NCBI RefSeq assembly: GCF_011386835.1 | Contig: NC_088809.1 | Location: forward strand, 20,799,567-20,863,566 | Direction: 5' to 3' | Source: Chrysemys picta bellii | Lineage: Eukaryota; Chordata; Testudines; Emydidae | DNA length: 64,000 bases | Part shown: positions 31,931 to 42,529 of the stretch, in pieces | Layout of the letters: every line of letters begins with the position of its first letter | Position numbering within the stretch: the first letter of the stretch is position 1 | Notes under the pieces: model-generated | The model's input: only the letters and a program-made list of their open reading frames with translations | The model's database searches: none | Told to the model about the DNA's origin: nothing | Position numbers and translations under genes: made by a program

Positions 31931-32264
31931 GCTCTAGTGACCGCACTTTGCAGTGGCGTTTGTAAAATGCATGGAAGTCCTTGGGTGGAAGGGGCTATAG
32001 AAGTGCAAAGATGATGCTGACGGGCTTTCATTCGGATGGGGAGTGGCGGGAGAGCAAAGGAGAAAGGGAAGGGAAAAATAAAGACATGAGAAGGAATAAA
32101 GCAAGGGAAGGGTGAATGGGCTGACGAAAGCAACGGCTCTGGAGTGTGGTTCCAGAGGGGGGAAAAGGGGTGTCCAGCTGCCAAATTATCACAAGAGGCA
32201 TGGGGCTTGAGAGGAAAAGGTCGGGAGCTGCATTAGGGGAGGAGAAAATGCTGAATGTTGAGCA

Positions 32265-32600
32265 AGTCTGATTCCGTCCAAGAGAGGGCAGGGGTGCACG
32301 CGAACAGAGACACACGCATGCTCCGGTCTGGTTCCGCCCAATGGAGAACAGAGGTGCAGACACCGGCACACGCAGAGCTGCTGGATTGGATTCCCTTCTA
32401 GTAAGTACAGAGAGCGGTGATGTCCTAACACATGCACAGGCAGGTTAAATTCCACCTAACAGAGGGCAGAGGCAAATCCATTCCTGCAAACACGGGACCC
32501 CAAGGTCACCAGCTGAACTGCACCCCCCAGCCATGTCTCTCTCTCTCTCTCTCACGCACACACACACACGTAGGCTTGATTCCATTCAGCAACATACTTC
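32265..32600. repeat. Degenerate 59-60 bp minisatellite
   Basis: ATTCCGTCCA (32271), GTTCCGCCCA (32331), ATTCCCTTCTA (32390) and ATTCCACCTAAC (32449) fall at steps of 60, 59 and 59. Each is followed by GAGRRCAGAGGTGCA-like and ACACGCA-like segments. A further ATTCCATTCAG at 32579 is about two units on. A (CT)n(CA)n run at 32536-32570 has grown within it. Confidence 0.75.
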
Positions 32601-32999
32601 CCAACCCTCCCGGGTTCTGTGGCTGTCCCGCTTTGACCAGCAAAGCCCCCTCTCCCCGTTTCCCGCAGTGCCATGGGCGGGGGCAGAGCGAGGGAAGGCA
32701 GCAGCGGCTGCAGGGCTGCTCGGGGATGGGGAATGATGCTGCAGCAGGGCCGGCCAGGCTGGAAGGCCAGGGCGGAGCGTGGAGTGGACTTGGCTGGGGT
32801 CAGCGCCTGCAGAGGGGATGGTTCCACCGGGATTGACAGTGATCAGTTGTGTCCTGCTTTAGAAGTGCGGGGACGTGCTCCCCTCCCCCCACACACATAG
32901 GTTTGGTGCCATGCAAAGGCGGGCGCACGGGTGCCAGCTAAACTTCCTGCCCGTAGAAATGTGGCCCATACACAGTGGGACCCTACTGCTTTTACCACT

Positions 33000-33700
33000 T
33001 GAGCTAAGGGAAGATCTCTGCAAACTCTAACCGTTCTGGGGCCTGTGCCCTGGCTAGGAATCAGCCAGGCAGGCACTTGGGCCAACTTGACAATCCATCC
33101 AGTAGGAGCAGTGGCTCACCCGCGTGTGTAGCCACTCACAAGACCCTCACTGGTTTAGATCTCAGGTATTGGAGAGACCACCTCATTGCTCAGGTGGTAA
33201 CGCAGCCGAGGAGGTCACCCCAGGCCCGGAAGCTAACGCAGAGTATAAAAGGGGGCTCTGGTGGCGGGATGTTTGCAATAACTTGCCCTGCAGAAGCCTG
33301 GGTTCGATCTCCTTTGGGATGCGGCTTTCTCAGGCTTTCCCGGGGAAGGGATGGCCTGAGGGGCTGCCCTGCAGGCTGGGGTATGTCGGGATGGGAGCCA
33401 GGATGTCTCGCAGGACGTCTTCTCTATCTATGATACACTGCGGGGTTTGGCTGGCTGGGTTTGGATGCACGTCCCTGTGCCGTCTTTAGTTCTGCATGCT
33501 GTACAATTTGAAACCGGGCCCAGAGCACTCGGTACGGACCAACCAGCCGTTATGTTGGACCCCACCCCCCCACTTATGCAAAGCCACCCCTCAGCTTTCA
33601 CCAAGTCCACGTGGAACAGCTGGGCCCTAGGCAGCTAGGCGGGCTTACGCGTCCACTGACAGCCTTCCCAGACACCGGGGGGACGCTGGCAACACAACGG
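33000..33700. other. No confident feature downstream of the candidate gene
   Basis: A B-box-like GGGTTCGATCTCC at 33300-33312 and TATAAAAGG at 33244-33252 (plus strand) are noted, but I cannot assign either to a repeat or promoter. Frames on both strands here are GC-driven. Confidence 0.3.
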
Positions 33701-33709
33701 ATTCCACTG

Positions 33710-33715
33710 TTTATT
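33710..33715 (-). terminator. AATAAA polyadenylation signal
   Basis: The reverse strand has TTTAGAATAAACAGTGG, with the canonical AATAAA about 30 bases after the TGA of the candidate coding frame. Cleavage would be expected 10-30 bases further on, giving an unusually short 3' UTR of roughly 50-60 bases. Confidence 0.55.
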
Positions 33716-33744
33716 CTAAAGCTTCTCCCGGCTCAGATTACACC

Positions 33745-34281
33745 TCAGTGGGAGGGTGCTGCCCGGCTGCCATCCTCATCTCCCCGCCTTCCATCTCCCA
33801 TCCCCGGCGCCTCGGGGACAGCTGGCTTATTGGGCCCCCCGTCCGCGTCTGTGGGACATCCATCTCTCTCCTTGCCATTGGCCACGGCCTGCACCACTTC
33901 CCCGCACAGCTGCCGGAAAACCGGCAGCCTTTCCCGAGATAAGAGAGGTCCCCCGCAGGCGACGGCTTGTTTCTCCTGACCCTTGGAGAGTGTGACAAAG
34001 ATGGGGAGACGCTGGAGGTGAGGGGGCCAGTAGGCGGTGGCCACGCCGCAATCCGGGGGAGCAGCGGACTGGTAGGAGATGTTATCTGAGTCCTGATAGG
34101 GAGCGTGGGTCTCAAAGCCAGACGGAGCAGGAGCGGGGACGATATTCTGGCTGCCGTCCAGGAAGACATACCTGATGACCCTGGACGTGTGGACCAGGGC
34201 ACGCTCAGGCAAGGGGGAGAGGTAGCCAGGTGGGCAGTAACAGAGATCCTGCCTCACCCTCTGAGGAGCTGGCATGGCCAT
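33745..34281 (-). CDS. Candidate terminal coding exon, unknown protein (178 aa)
   Basis: An uninterrupted minus-strand frame starts at an ATG in a strong Kozak context (GCAGCGATGG) and ends at TGA 33745-33747. It starts MAMPAPQRVRQDLCYCPPGY; a YVFLDGSQNIVP segment follows and later LPIFVTLSKGQEK and FRQLCGEVVQAVANG. The last ~40 residues are Gly/Asp/Pro-rich and look disordered. No signal peptide or membrane segment is visible. About three quarters of the first 60 codons after the start region end in C or G. A possible splice acceptor lies at 34297-34298 and AATAAA follows the stop, so this could be the last exon of a gene with 5' non-coding or coding exons at higher coordinates. The frame stays open upstream to 34425. 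I do not recognise the family and give no function. Because the area is GC-rich, a chance frame is the main alternative. Confidence 0.5.
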   Translation of the reverse strand: MAMPAPQRVRQDLCYCPPGYLSPLPERALVHTSRVIRYVFLDGSQNIVPAPAPSGFETHAPYQDSDNISYQSAAPPDCGVATAYWPPHLQRLPIFVTLSKGQEKQAVACGGPLLSRERLPVFRQLCGEVVQAVANGKERDGCPTDADGGPNKPAVPEAPGMGDGRRGDEDGSRAAPSH

Positions 34282-34296
34282 CGCTGCGGCCCTCAC

Positions 34297-34310
34297 CTGT
34301 GAAGAGACCA
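34297..34310 (-). other. Possible splice site at CTTCACAG/GTGAGG
   Basis: On the reverse strand TGGTCTCTTCACAG precedes GTGAGGGCCGCAGCGATGG. CACAG can serve as an acceptor opening the candidate coding exon, but CAG/GTGAGG is also a near-perfect donor, so the direction of use is ambiguous from sequence alone. Confidence 0.35.
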
Positions 34311-34429
34311 GATGACCTAGTGAGACGAGGACAGTGGAGGAGACACATCTACAATCCCAGCCCTGCCTTTTGCTAATGCAGCTGCACCAGTGGGACTCCA
34401 TCGTCCCCATTAGTGGCCGGGCCACACAG

Positions 34430-35100
34430 AGGTTGACGGGTCTGCTATAGCGACTGTCTCTGAGCGAACAGAGCTAATTGTCATAGTGCAGGGATTACCT
34501 GGGACCGGCCGTGGTTTCCCATTCAAACTGGGGTTTATAGTGGCCACTGACAATCTAGACTGAGCTTTCTAAACCTGCGCAGGGGATGCAGGGATCCACA
34601 ATTCCTCTGCAATCAATAGGAGCTGTGCATCTGAAGCTCATAGGTAGCGGTGAGAATCTCACCAATCGTGTTTACATGCAGGGGGTTGGACTGAGCTGGG
34701 AAAGGGGCACTGACTGGATTGTTGGCATCCTTTTTTCCAGTTCGCTGAGCACTCCCAAGGAGATCCCAGCTTCTACAAGTATTTTTGATATTCAGGACCG
34801 CAGCACCCGCTGGAGAAGTGGTGCGGGTCAGTTTCCACTGTGTGGGCTGTTGGCAAACTGTTCACCCTGCCCTTGATCCACAGCACGCTGAAGACAATGG
34901 GAAAACTCTCAATAACTTCAGTAGGGTTTGGATTAGGCCCCGAGGCCCTTTTGCTATACGTTATTTGTGGGGTGTGATTTGTTGTCTAAGTCACATGTTT
35001 CTGCTCTTTGTCTCCGTCTTACTATGAATAGCCATCCATGGAATACCCCCTAGCAGAAGATACCCGGAGAGTCATATAAGCAATAGATCAGTTTACAGGT
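34430..35100. other. No identifiable gene
   Basis: The region upstream of the candidate exon. I could not identify a 5' exon or promoter; there is no CpG-island-like segment here. Confidence 0.3.
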
Positions 35101-35680
35101 TATTGTTGGAGCTGATCCGGAATTTTTTGGTGAAATGGTGTTTCATCAGAGAACATCAGTTCATTGAAACCAATCTTTCTGTGGGAAAGGGTCAGTTGTG
35201 ATCCAACTTTCCTCAAATCCTGGGTGGAATTTCTAGTAAAACATGGAGCTACACACACACAGCTCAATGGTTAGGACACTCATGAGGTCCCAAGTCTAAA
35301 TCAGGCAAACCTGGGACTTGAACTGGGGATGTAGATACCCCACGTTCAAATCCTACCTGTACCTGACTCAGCATAAGGACTTCAACTTCAATCTCCCACA
35401 TCCCAACGGAGTGCCATGGCCACTGGGTTATTGGCTGGGGTGGAGAAGCTCCCTCTGTTTTGTCTTGATGCGGAACAGAAAAAAAAAAACGAATCTCGTA
35501 AATTTTCCGGAGACAGAAAAGACATTTCCCACCCGGCTTTCGTGATGATCCGAACAGATTTTTTGGTGGTGTCAGCCTTTACTAGACACTTCTATCGACA
35601 TGGGAACAGATCCTCTACTGGCGTAAACCACATCGCTCCAAGAAAAACCTAGCTGGAAAATTTTTGACCAGCCGTAGTTG
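35100..35680. mobile_element. AT-rich repeat family with tRNA-like middle
   Basis: Left arm: GGAATTTTTTGGTGAAATGG, TCATCAGAGAACATC. Middle: GCTCAATGGTTAGGACACTC (35262-35281) and GGGACTTGAACTGGGG (35312-35327). Right arm: CGTAAATTTTCCGGAG, AGCTGGAAAATTTTTGACC. The same three-part order occurs at 63080-63530. Confidence 0.55.
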
Positions 35681-35763
35681 TAATTCTAGAGTTAAAGTGG
35701 GCATGAATGAGACATAACGGCCTACAGGTCTTGTGCAGGGAGGACTGAATTTCTTCCTTTGAG

Positions 35764-35825
35764 CAGTGGGTTTCAACTTTTTTTCATTTGAAGACCCCTA
35801 AAAAATTTCAAATTGAAAACCACTG
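35764..35825. mobile_element. 62-bp hAT MITE
   Basis: Terminal inverted repeats CAGTGGGTTTCAA and TTGAAAACCACTG match at 12 of 13 positions and have the hAT-type CAGTG end. The flanks CCTTTGAG and CCTTAGAA form an imperfect 8-bp target duplication (6 of 8). Only AAGACCCCTAAAAAATTTC-type interior is left, so this is an extreme internal-deletion derivative. Confidence 0.8.
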
Positions 35826-35829
35826 CCTT

Positions 35830-37032
35830 AGAACATTGCTCCATTGACTCAATGAACATTCTGGACATTCTGTCCCCGTAATTGGGGTTGGACCATGCTC
35901 AGCAAACGTGTTTAAATCATTGACATAGATCACAGATGGCATCCAATCCGAGCACAGGTCCTGGGGTCTGCGGGCTGCCCTGATCCTAAAGAGAAGCTCA
36001 CAGACATCAAACATTTAAACAACCCAGACGGAGGCTAAATTATTAAAATACCACTACGTGAACTGTTTCTCTGCGAGGAGACGAGCTCTCTGCTTCCCTG
36101 GCTCATTGTGTCTCCACGGGGTGCCAGAAACACTAAGACTCACTCCGCCTCTCCCAACCCCCATGAGATGCTCAGAACGATTGAAGAGCCTCCCTGCTGC
36201 TAAGGAAATATGGAATATTTATGGCCTCCCTCGATCAGAGATACAGAGACCACTGAACCGGCCTCTGCTGGCATCTTTCACTGCTTCCTTTTACAAAGTA
36301 CTAGAACTTGCTTACAGAAGATTGCCATCCTGGAGCAGATCAATGGTCCATCAAGTCTGGCCTGCTGCTTCCAGCAGTGGCTAAAGCTAAGTGCTTCAGA
36401 GAAAGGCATGCCTCCAACTTCACTAATGCCCCTAATTATGTAATAAACCCACCCGAACTTCATTTAGAGACAGTTACATTTGCACACCTCACTAGCGCCA
36501 AACCTCAGAAGCAGGGAAATAACAAGTGAAGAGAAAAGTCTTCTCCATTCCTTGCCTCTTTCTCAGGGCCTCCCACACTGTTAACACTGCTAATGCCACA
36601 CTCCGAGGCTGCATAAGGCTTTCGCTTCCACCTCCAATAGATGAGGGAAAACAATACATGCAGCTGAGGCAAACAGCTGAAAGTGACTTTTTCCTCATTT
36701 TCTTTCTCTTTCCACCCTTTTTCCAGCTTCTCACAGTGAGAAAAGGGGGGAAGAGGAATTTAATATTGAGAAAACGTGGGGGGGGGAGGTCCCACCAAAA
36801 TGAAATCAAATTGGAGCTAGAAGATTTTTCTACACACAAAATTTCTAAATGATTTAATCAACAAATGTAGTAAAAGATCTGAAATGAAATGAAAAATCTT
36901 TGGTTTTATTTGAAATGTTTCTGTGAAACATGCCTACCTTTTTACAACTCTCACATTGTCCATTGATGTCTCTGAGTCATCCCAACTCATCTTAGGCCAG
37001 GTCTACACTACACTACTTAACAAGGTCATACT
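35830..37032. other. No identifiable gene
   Basis: Unique or anciently diverged sequence. The frames at 36058-36384 and 36492-36852 show no domain. GGCCAGGTCTACACTACAC (36995-37013), just before the LTR, looks like the terminal part of a TCTACAC-type MITE. Confidence 0.35.
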
Positions 37033-38216
37033 TGTGACAGGTTCGGTCAGAGAGATCCCCTTGGGACTGTCACCTGACGTGCTGAAATTACTTCTGAGCC
37101 TGCCAGCTTGGGACTCCAGAACCCTGCCTTGTTGAGCCAGACACACTAGCCTGCTGCAAACACAGACCCAGGGTCTGGGCCACACCTCCAAAGCTGCAGA
37201 CTTAACTGAAAACAGCTCAGCAGGTTACCTGACTCCGGCCCCCAGCAACCCAGTGGTGTCCAGACACCCAATGGGATCCAAACCCCAAATAAATCCGTTT
37301 TACTCTGTATAAAGCTTATACAGTGTAAACTCATAAATTGTCCACCCTCTATAATACTGATAGAGAGATATGCATAACTGTTTGCTCTCACAGGCATTAA
37401 TCACTTACTCTGGGCTTATTAATAAACAAAAGTGATTTTATTAAGTATAAAAAGTAGGATTTAAGTGGTTCCAAGTAATAACAGACAGAACAAAGTAAGT
37501 CACCAAGCAAAATAAAGCAAAACCACTCAAGTCTAAGTCTAATACATTAAGAAACTGATTACAGGTAATATCTCACCCTCAGAGATGTTCCAATAAGCTT
37601 CTTTCACAGACGAGACTCCTTCCTAGTCTGGGCCCAATCCTTTCCCTGGTACAATCCTTGTTAGTTCCAGCAGACATCTCAGGTGGTACGGGGTTTTCTT
37701 ATGACTGGCAGCCCCCTTTGTCCTGCTCCACCCCTTTTTATAGCTTTGGCACAAGGCGGGAATCTTTTGTCTCTCTGGTTCCCCACCCTTCCTTCTAAAT
37801 GGAAAAGTACCAGATTAAGATGGATTCCAGTATCATGTGACATGGTCACATGACATTGTAAGACCGCCCCCAGTCTCCATTCTTCCTGGGTTGGCCCACG
37901 TGTACACAGGAAGGTTTGCAGGTAAATAAACCATTTACAACCAATTGTCCTAGTCAATGGGAGCCATCAAGATTCTAAACCACAATTAATGGCCCACACT
38001 TTGCATAAGTACAATAAGACCACAGAGTTATATTTCATATTTCTAGCTTCAGATACAAGAATGATACATGCACACAAATAGAAGAAATATATTCAGTAGG
38101 GTATAACCTTTGTTATGATACCTTACAAGAGACCTTTTGCATAAAGCATATTCCAGTTACATCATATTCACACTCATAAGCATATTTCCATAAAACACAT
38201 GGAGTGCAACGTCACA
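37033..38216 (-). mobile_element. Solo LTR, 1184 bp, with perfect target duplication
   Basis: The unit begins TGTGACAGG and ends AACGTCACA, so it has 6-bp TGTGAC/GTCACA termini. ATACT flanks it on both sides (37028-37032, 38217-38221). On the reverse strand a CTATAAAAAGGGG TATA box (37731-37743) precedes AATAAA (37437-37442), the U3-to-R order of an LTR. No internal gag/pol/env sequence is present, so it is a solo LTR left by recombination between two LTRs. The sequence resembles a turtle ERV LTR that I recall. Confidence 0.9.
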
Positions 38217-38324
38217 ATACTCCTGTTAGGACATTACTTATCAAGGACAAACTCCTGTTATCACTGCAAAGGCCAATGTAACTAGGGGAGAATCAGCTGG
38301 ATTCGGTTCTGCTTCATGCATTTT

Positions 38325-38665
38325 GAATAGGACGGATTGAAAAAAAACACCTGTTGCAACCTATTTTTGACAGAAAATTGGGTTTTTGACCAAAATTTTG
38401 GCAAGAAGTGTCTTCTTTTTTCAAAAAGGAAGAAAGAAAGTTTTCTTCTTTTAAACTGAAAGCAGAAAACTTTTTGGTTTCAAGCCAAACATCTTTCGGG
38501 ATTCAACCCATCACCTCAAAAATGAAAGATCTGGAGGAGCCAGAAGTGTTTGGTTTTTCAATGAAAAGTCAACATTTTCTGCAGAAGAGTTTGCCGAAAA
38601 TGAGTTTTGTTTTATTTTTATCAAAATTTTCCAATGGAAAACAAAGCTCTGACCAGTCCTAATTA
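38325..38665. mobile_element. AT-rich 'AAAATTTT/TTCC' interspersed repeat
   Basis: GACAGAAAATTGGG, GACCAAAATTTTGGC and CAAAATTTTCCAATGG, ending in CTGACCAGTCCTAATTAGG (38649-38667), the typical edge of this family. The 84-codon frame inside is Phe/Lys-rich and not a gene. Confidence 0.55.
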
Positions 38666-38669
38666 GGAA

Positions 38670-39585
38670 TAAGATTGTCAGGTCTGTTGGCAGGACTTTG
38701 CCATGGGAGTTAAGGATACCCCATATAAGACAGGAAGCGCGTAGCCAGGCAGAGTTTGCAGCCCTGGCAATTAGAGGATAGCTAGAGCTTGCAGCAGGGT
38801 GTGCTACCAGGGAGCGGCACTTTCACTGGTGTAACTCCATGCACATCTACAAAGTTCCTTCTGATTAGCACCAGCTTGAGGTCAGAGTCAGGCCCTCTGT
38901 ACTTGAACACCAAGACAACCTGCAAATTCTCAGAAGACAAATCTGTTTACAGGAGATTTTGAGATTGGATGAGCATGCAAACTTCGGGATCCAACCCCTT
39001 TTGGTCTAGTGATCACATGCTTCCAGCTCATGCTGATGTGAACTGAACCTTAGAATTTTCGGAAACGCGTGCTCTGCTAGAAAAATGGACCAAGCCTCCA
39101 AGGGATGATGTGGGATGCCAAGATGGGACCAGACACCGCTGTGGGATGGAAACAATGACGCCAGTTCTGCCCGCTAATCAGGGCTGGAAAAATCTGCTTC
39201 TAAACCAGGATGGGCTTGTGGTTGTACAGAAACTTTGCCCCGGTTCAAAATAAAACGAATGCTGCATCCTTCCACACCAGAGCCGACACGGACGGAAGAG
39301 CAAGTCAAGTGTTCGCGGAGGATTTGATCTGTCCGGGAGACTTACTGGTTATTTTCCTGCGCTGTGGAGCTGCGTCTTCCGACTGCTTCTGCAAAGGGCT
39401 GGGTGAAATCTGCCCTGGCTTTGGGAGCTATTGTCAGAGGTCACATGATGCCATTATGACGTCATGCTGGGCAATGTTCTGGGCCTCATATCATATAAAG
39501 GGCCAGAATCTGACCTCAGTGATATCAGTTTCAATCTGGGGCAGCAGGTTGATCCGGTAAATAGGGCATTAAGATCTGGCTTCTC
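38670..39585. other. No identifiable gene
   Basis: Mixed sequence. The 116-codon frame at 39210-39560 has no domain and no splice context that I would trust. Confidence 0.3.
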
Positions 39586-39589
39586 TGCT

Positions 39590-39800
39590 ACTGATCTGCT
39601 GTTACCTTGGGCAAGCGGCTGTCTCACCTCTTTCCCTTTCCACCTTTTGTTTGTCTTGCCTATGTAGACTGTCACCTCTTCAGGACAGGCACTGTCTTCT
39701 GCTATGTGGATATCCAGCATCTAACACAATGGGACTCTGACCTCACATATGAGGCCTTTATCAGCCACTATAATAATATTTTCAGGGAGACCATGAAAAT
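39590..39800 (+). mobile_element. MIR/CORE-type SINE tail
   Basis: ACCTCTTCAGGACAGGCACTG, CAGCATCTAACACAATGGG and GCCACTATAATAATA follow the sense tail order seen at 27040-27120 and 50895-50940. Confidence 0.6.
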
Positions 39801-39949
39801 CCAAGTCTTGCATCTGAGCTATGAGTCTCACAAGTCCCTCACTGCAGATGCTAGTAATAATAGGACTGTTTGCAGGCGTCCTGCCCTAGAGGGTTCTGCA
39901 TGGCTGTTAAAGAGTTGTTGTACACCACACTAGAGGTAGATGAAGCGAT

Positions 39950-41360
39950 TCCTTTATTAACATTGTTTATAAACCACTTTGGGATTATATGGGCACAACA
40001 GTGCTTTGTAAAGGAGAGCCACCATTATTGATGACTATCTCCGTGTTCCAAAGCACGTGTCCTCAATGGATGTTCCGGCGACGTTCTGTCTGGCGAGCAA
40101 TTCTCACGTGGGCGGAGCTGGCCCTTTATGAGCTCCGAGTGGGACTTTTATTAAACACCAAGTGTTCCCTGAATTGGACTCTCAACCCTCCAGGGTCCCA
40201 CGGTGCTCCCCACCAACCACAGGCTTTCCGAATGTTACTGGTTATTACAATGAGGGATGGGCCCAAACCAAAGTCCTGGATCCAAGCATCTCCAAGCTTT
40301 GGGGAAGTCCAGACCCAGATGCAAGTTGGTTCCTATTTCGCTAATAGACTGAACCAAAACCCTGGAGCCAAATACTCCTGGGGAATTATGAATTGGGATC
40401 TGGAGCAGTTAATGCCTGTTGCCTTGCCCTCAGTGTTGCCCATTTGCCAGTTTCAACCCTCTGTGGCATGGAAGCATACGGTTAGCTTGTGCGCTCTTTG
40501 ATTGAGGCACCGTGTGTTTGGACAGTGACAAACACAAGATTTCTTTGTCTTAGAAGAAGGGAAGGGGTCTTATTTAATTAATTAATTTTACTGGATCTGG
40601 GTCAGGTCTACCTTTACTTGTAAACACTAAACGCTATTGTATAAGGATCACCAGTGAAATGCAGCCACTTCTGGGGAAGCACACAGAGGGAGTTTAACAG
40701 CACAGGCAACACTACACCAGACTTTAAGGCAGCAAGTTAGGATGTTTGACCTCGAGAGTCCCAGGCTGAAATCTGCTGAAGGGGTGATAGAGGAGATGAA
40801 AAACCCAAGTGTAACTGAAACGTGACAAAAACTCTCTCTGTTTGTTAATTTCATGAGACTGCTCGAAGGAAGCACAAAAAAAGTTCTTTGATTTCAACGG
40901 ACACCATTTCACTCGGTGGTTTTATTTCTCCATGTTCTTTCTCCTTGTTTATTTCTGCCATGCATTGATACGACAGATCAGACATTTGGAGGAGTGTGGC
41001 ATACACATCTTGTCATAGGAACAAGATCTTCACAAGGAAAACCGAAGAGATAATAAATCAGGAAGAAAGCCGAAGGGTGAGAAACAAAAGGAGAACAGAG
41101 AAGAACTGACAATGCTATCTTTGTTCAACGTTCTTCTGAGTCACCATTAATTATTTAAGATATTCATCTGCTGGCACCCAGAACCCGTCAAAAGGAGTGA
41201 TCCAAGCTTTTCCATCACCAGACAGAAAACTTTCCTGGTCTTAGGGGAGGGGAGATTGTATGGGAAACTGCTTTTATTACAGCTTGCTTTCCAAGGAGGA
41301 AAAATGCTGCTTGCTACATTTTGTAGGCCCTACAGTAATATGATGGCTTTGTTTGTGTAC
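39950..41360. other. No identifiable gene
   Basis: A 170-codon plus frame at 39989-40501 begins in a MIR-like tail (TAAACCACTTTGGG) and has no recognisable domain. Nothing else can be named. Confidence 0.3.
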
Positions 41361-41361
41361 T

Positions 41362-41465
41362 GATTCATAGAGTTTTAAGGCCAGAAGGGACCACTGTGAT
41401 TCTCTAGTCTGACCATTCACCTAACATAGGCCAGAGAACTGCCCTCCTTAAATTCCTGGTTGATG
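41362..41465 (-). mobile_element. CR1-related 3' tail, antisense (lineage 3)
   Basis: GATTCATAGAGTTTTAAGG, CCAGAAGGGACCACTGTG and CTAGTCTGACC form a tail distinct from lineages 1 and 2. A similar tail starts the antisense CR1 at 62176. Confidence 0.65.
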
Positions 41466-41504
41466 GTGTTGCCCTGTAGTGGCTGGGCCAGAGAAAGCAC
41501 AAAG

Positions 41505-41770
41505 GAGAGTAGGGAGCTAGTGTGCTTTAGTGGACAGGGCACTGGCTGAGCTCAATATTTGGAGACCAGCTGCAGCGTGGTAGAGCGGAATGGGCACTCG
41601 GTTGGGACTCAGGAGACCTGGTGTCTGCCCTCAGCTCTGCTGCTGACCTACTGCGTGACCTTGGTCAAGTCACTTCCTCTCGCCATGTCTCTGTTTCCCC
41701 TCCCCCCCGGGGTCTTGTAGATCTAGATTGCAAGCTCTGAACGGCAGGGGTCGTCCCTATGTGTGTGTAC
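41505..41770 (+). mobile_element. MIR/CORE-type SINE, near full length
   Basis: tRNA-like head (GCGTGGTAGAGCGGAATGGG), GGACTCAGGAGACCTGG, core GACCTACTGCGTGACCTTGG, CAAGTCACTTCC, and tail GATTGCAAGCTCTGAACGGC. It is the best-preserved copy of the family here and serves as reference for the order of segments. Confidence 0.75.
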
Positions 41771-42364
41771 AGGAGTAGCCCCATCAAGGGGCTAATTAGC
41801 CATGTGCTCAAGCGGCTTAGTTAGAGGCCAGGTGAGCACAAACCCTCCCACGCTCACGCGGGGCTCTCCGAACGGTTGCCAGCAGCTTGCTTGCTTTCTT
41901 TCTGACAAACAAATAAGCCGGAGGGCCCCGGGAGCTGCTAGCCGTGTGCTTTTGTGGACGAGGGGAGGGGAGGTTCTTTTCTCTGCCTTATGCTCCCGCT
42001 AATTAACTTGGGAGTTGCGAGTAGCCAGGCCATTAATATAACATAAGGGTTCAAAATAACCATCCCATCCCTTCCCCTCGGACTTGGCGAGAGAGCAGGC
42101 ACCTGGCCGAGCAGCGCAACGAACTGGAGCGGCGTCAGGAAGGAAATTCAATCTGCTGCAAGAGATGTGTTGGCTTTTTCCATCCTCCTTCAGCTTCTGT
42201 ACCCCTCTGCCGCCTGTCTCCAGATCCTTCTGGCCACCTTTGTGTATTTTCTTCCTCTTTTCGTTTCCCGTCTCCCTTCCAGGCCAATTGTCCCCCTCAC
42301 ATCCCCCGTACTCGCTGCCACCTGTATCCTCCCTCGTCCTTTCCCTTCTGTCCCGTTGGTGCTG

Positions 42365-42515
42365 GACAGGCATATGGATTCCAAGGCCAGCAGGGACCAT
42401 TTGTGATCACCTATGGCCTGGCTTACCTCCTGTGTAACCCAGGCCATAGATCGGCCCCCAGAATTATTCCTAGAGCAGAGCTTTTAGAAAAACATCCCAG
42501 CTTGATTTAAAAATT
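42365..42515 (-). mobile_element. CR1-related 3' tail, antisense (lineage 3)
   Basis: GGATTCCAAGGCCAGCAGGG, ACCATTTGTGATCACC, then ATTATTCCTAGAGCAGAGC and AAAAACATCCCAGC. An 11-bp perfect hairpin (CTATGGCCTGG/CCAGGCCATAG, 42411-42421 and 42439-42449) lies within it. Confidence 0.6.
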
Positions 42516-42529
42516 GGCAGTGATGGACA

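Noticed and set aside
33738..34202. 154-codon overlapping minus frame (and plus frames) at the candidate exon
   Set aside because: Ser/Pro/Arg-rich with poor codon bias; the 33745-34281 frame has the Kozak start, polyA context and third-position bias.
39989..40501. 170-codon plus-strand frame
   Set aside because: Begins near a MIR-like tail and shows no domain or codon bias.
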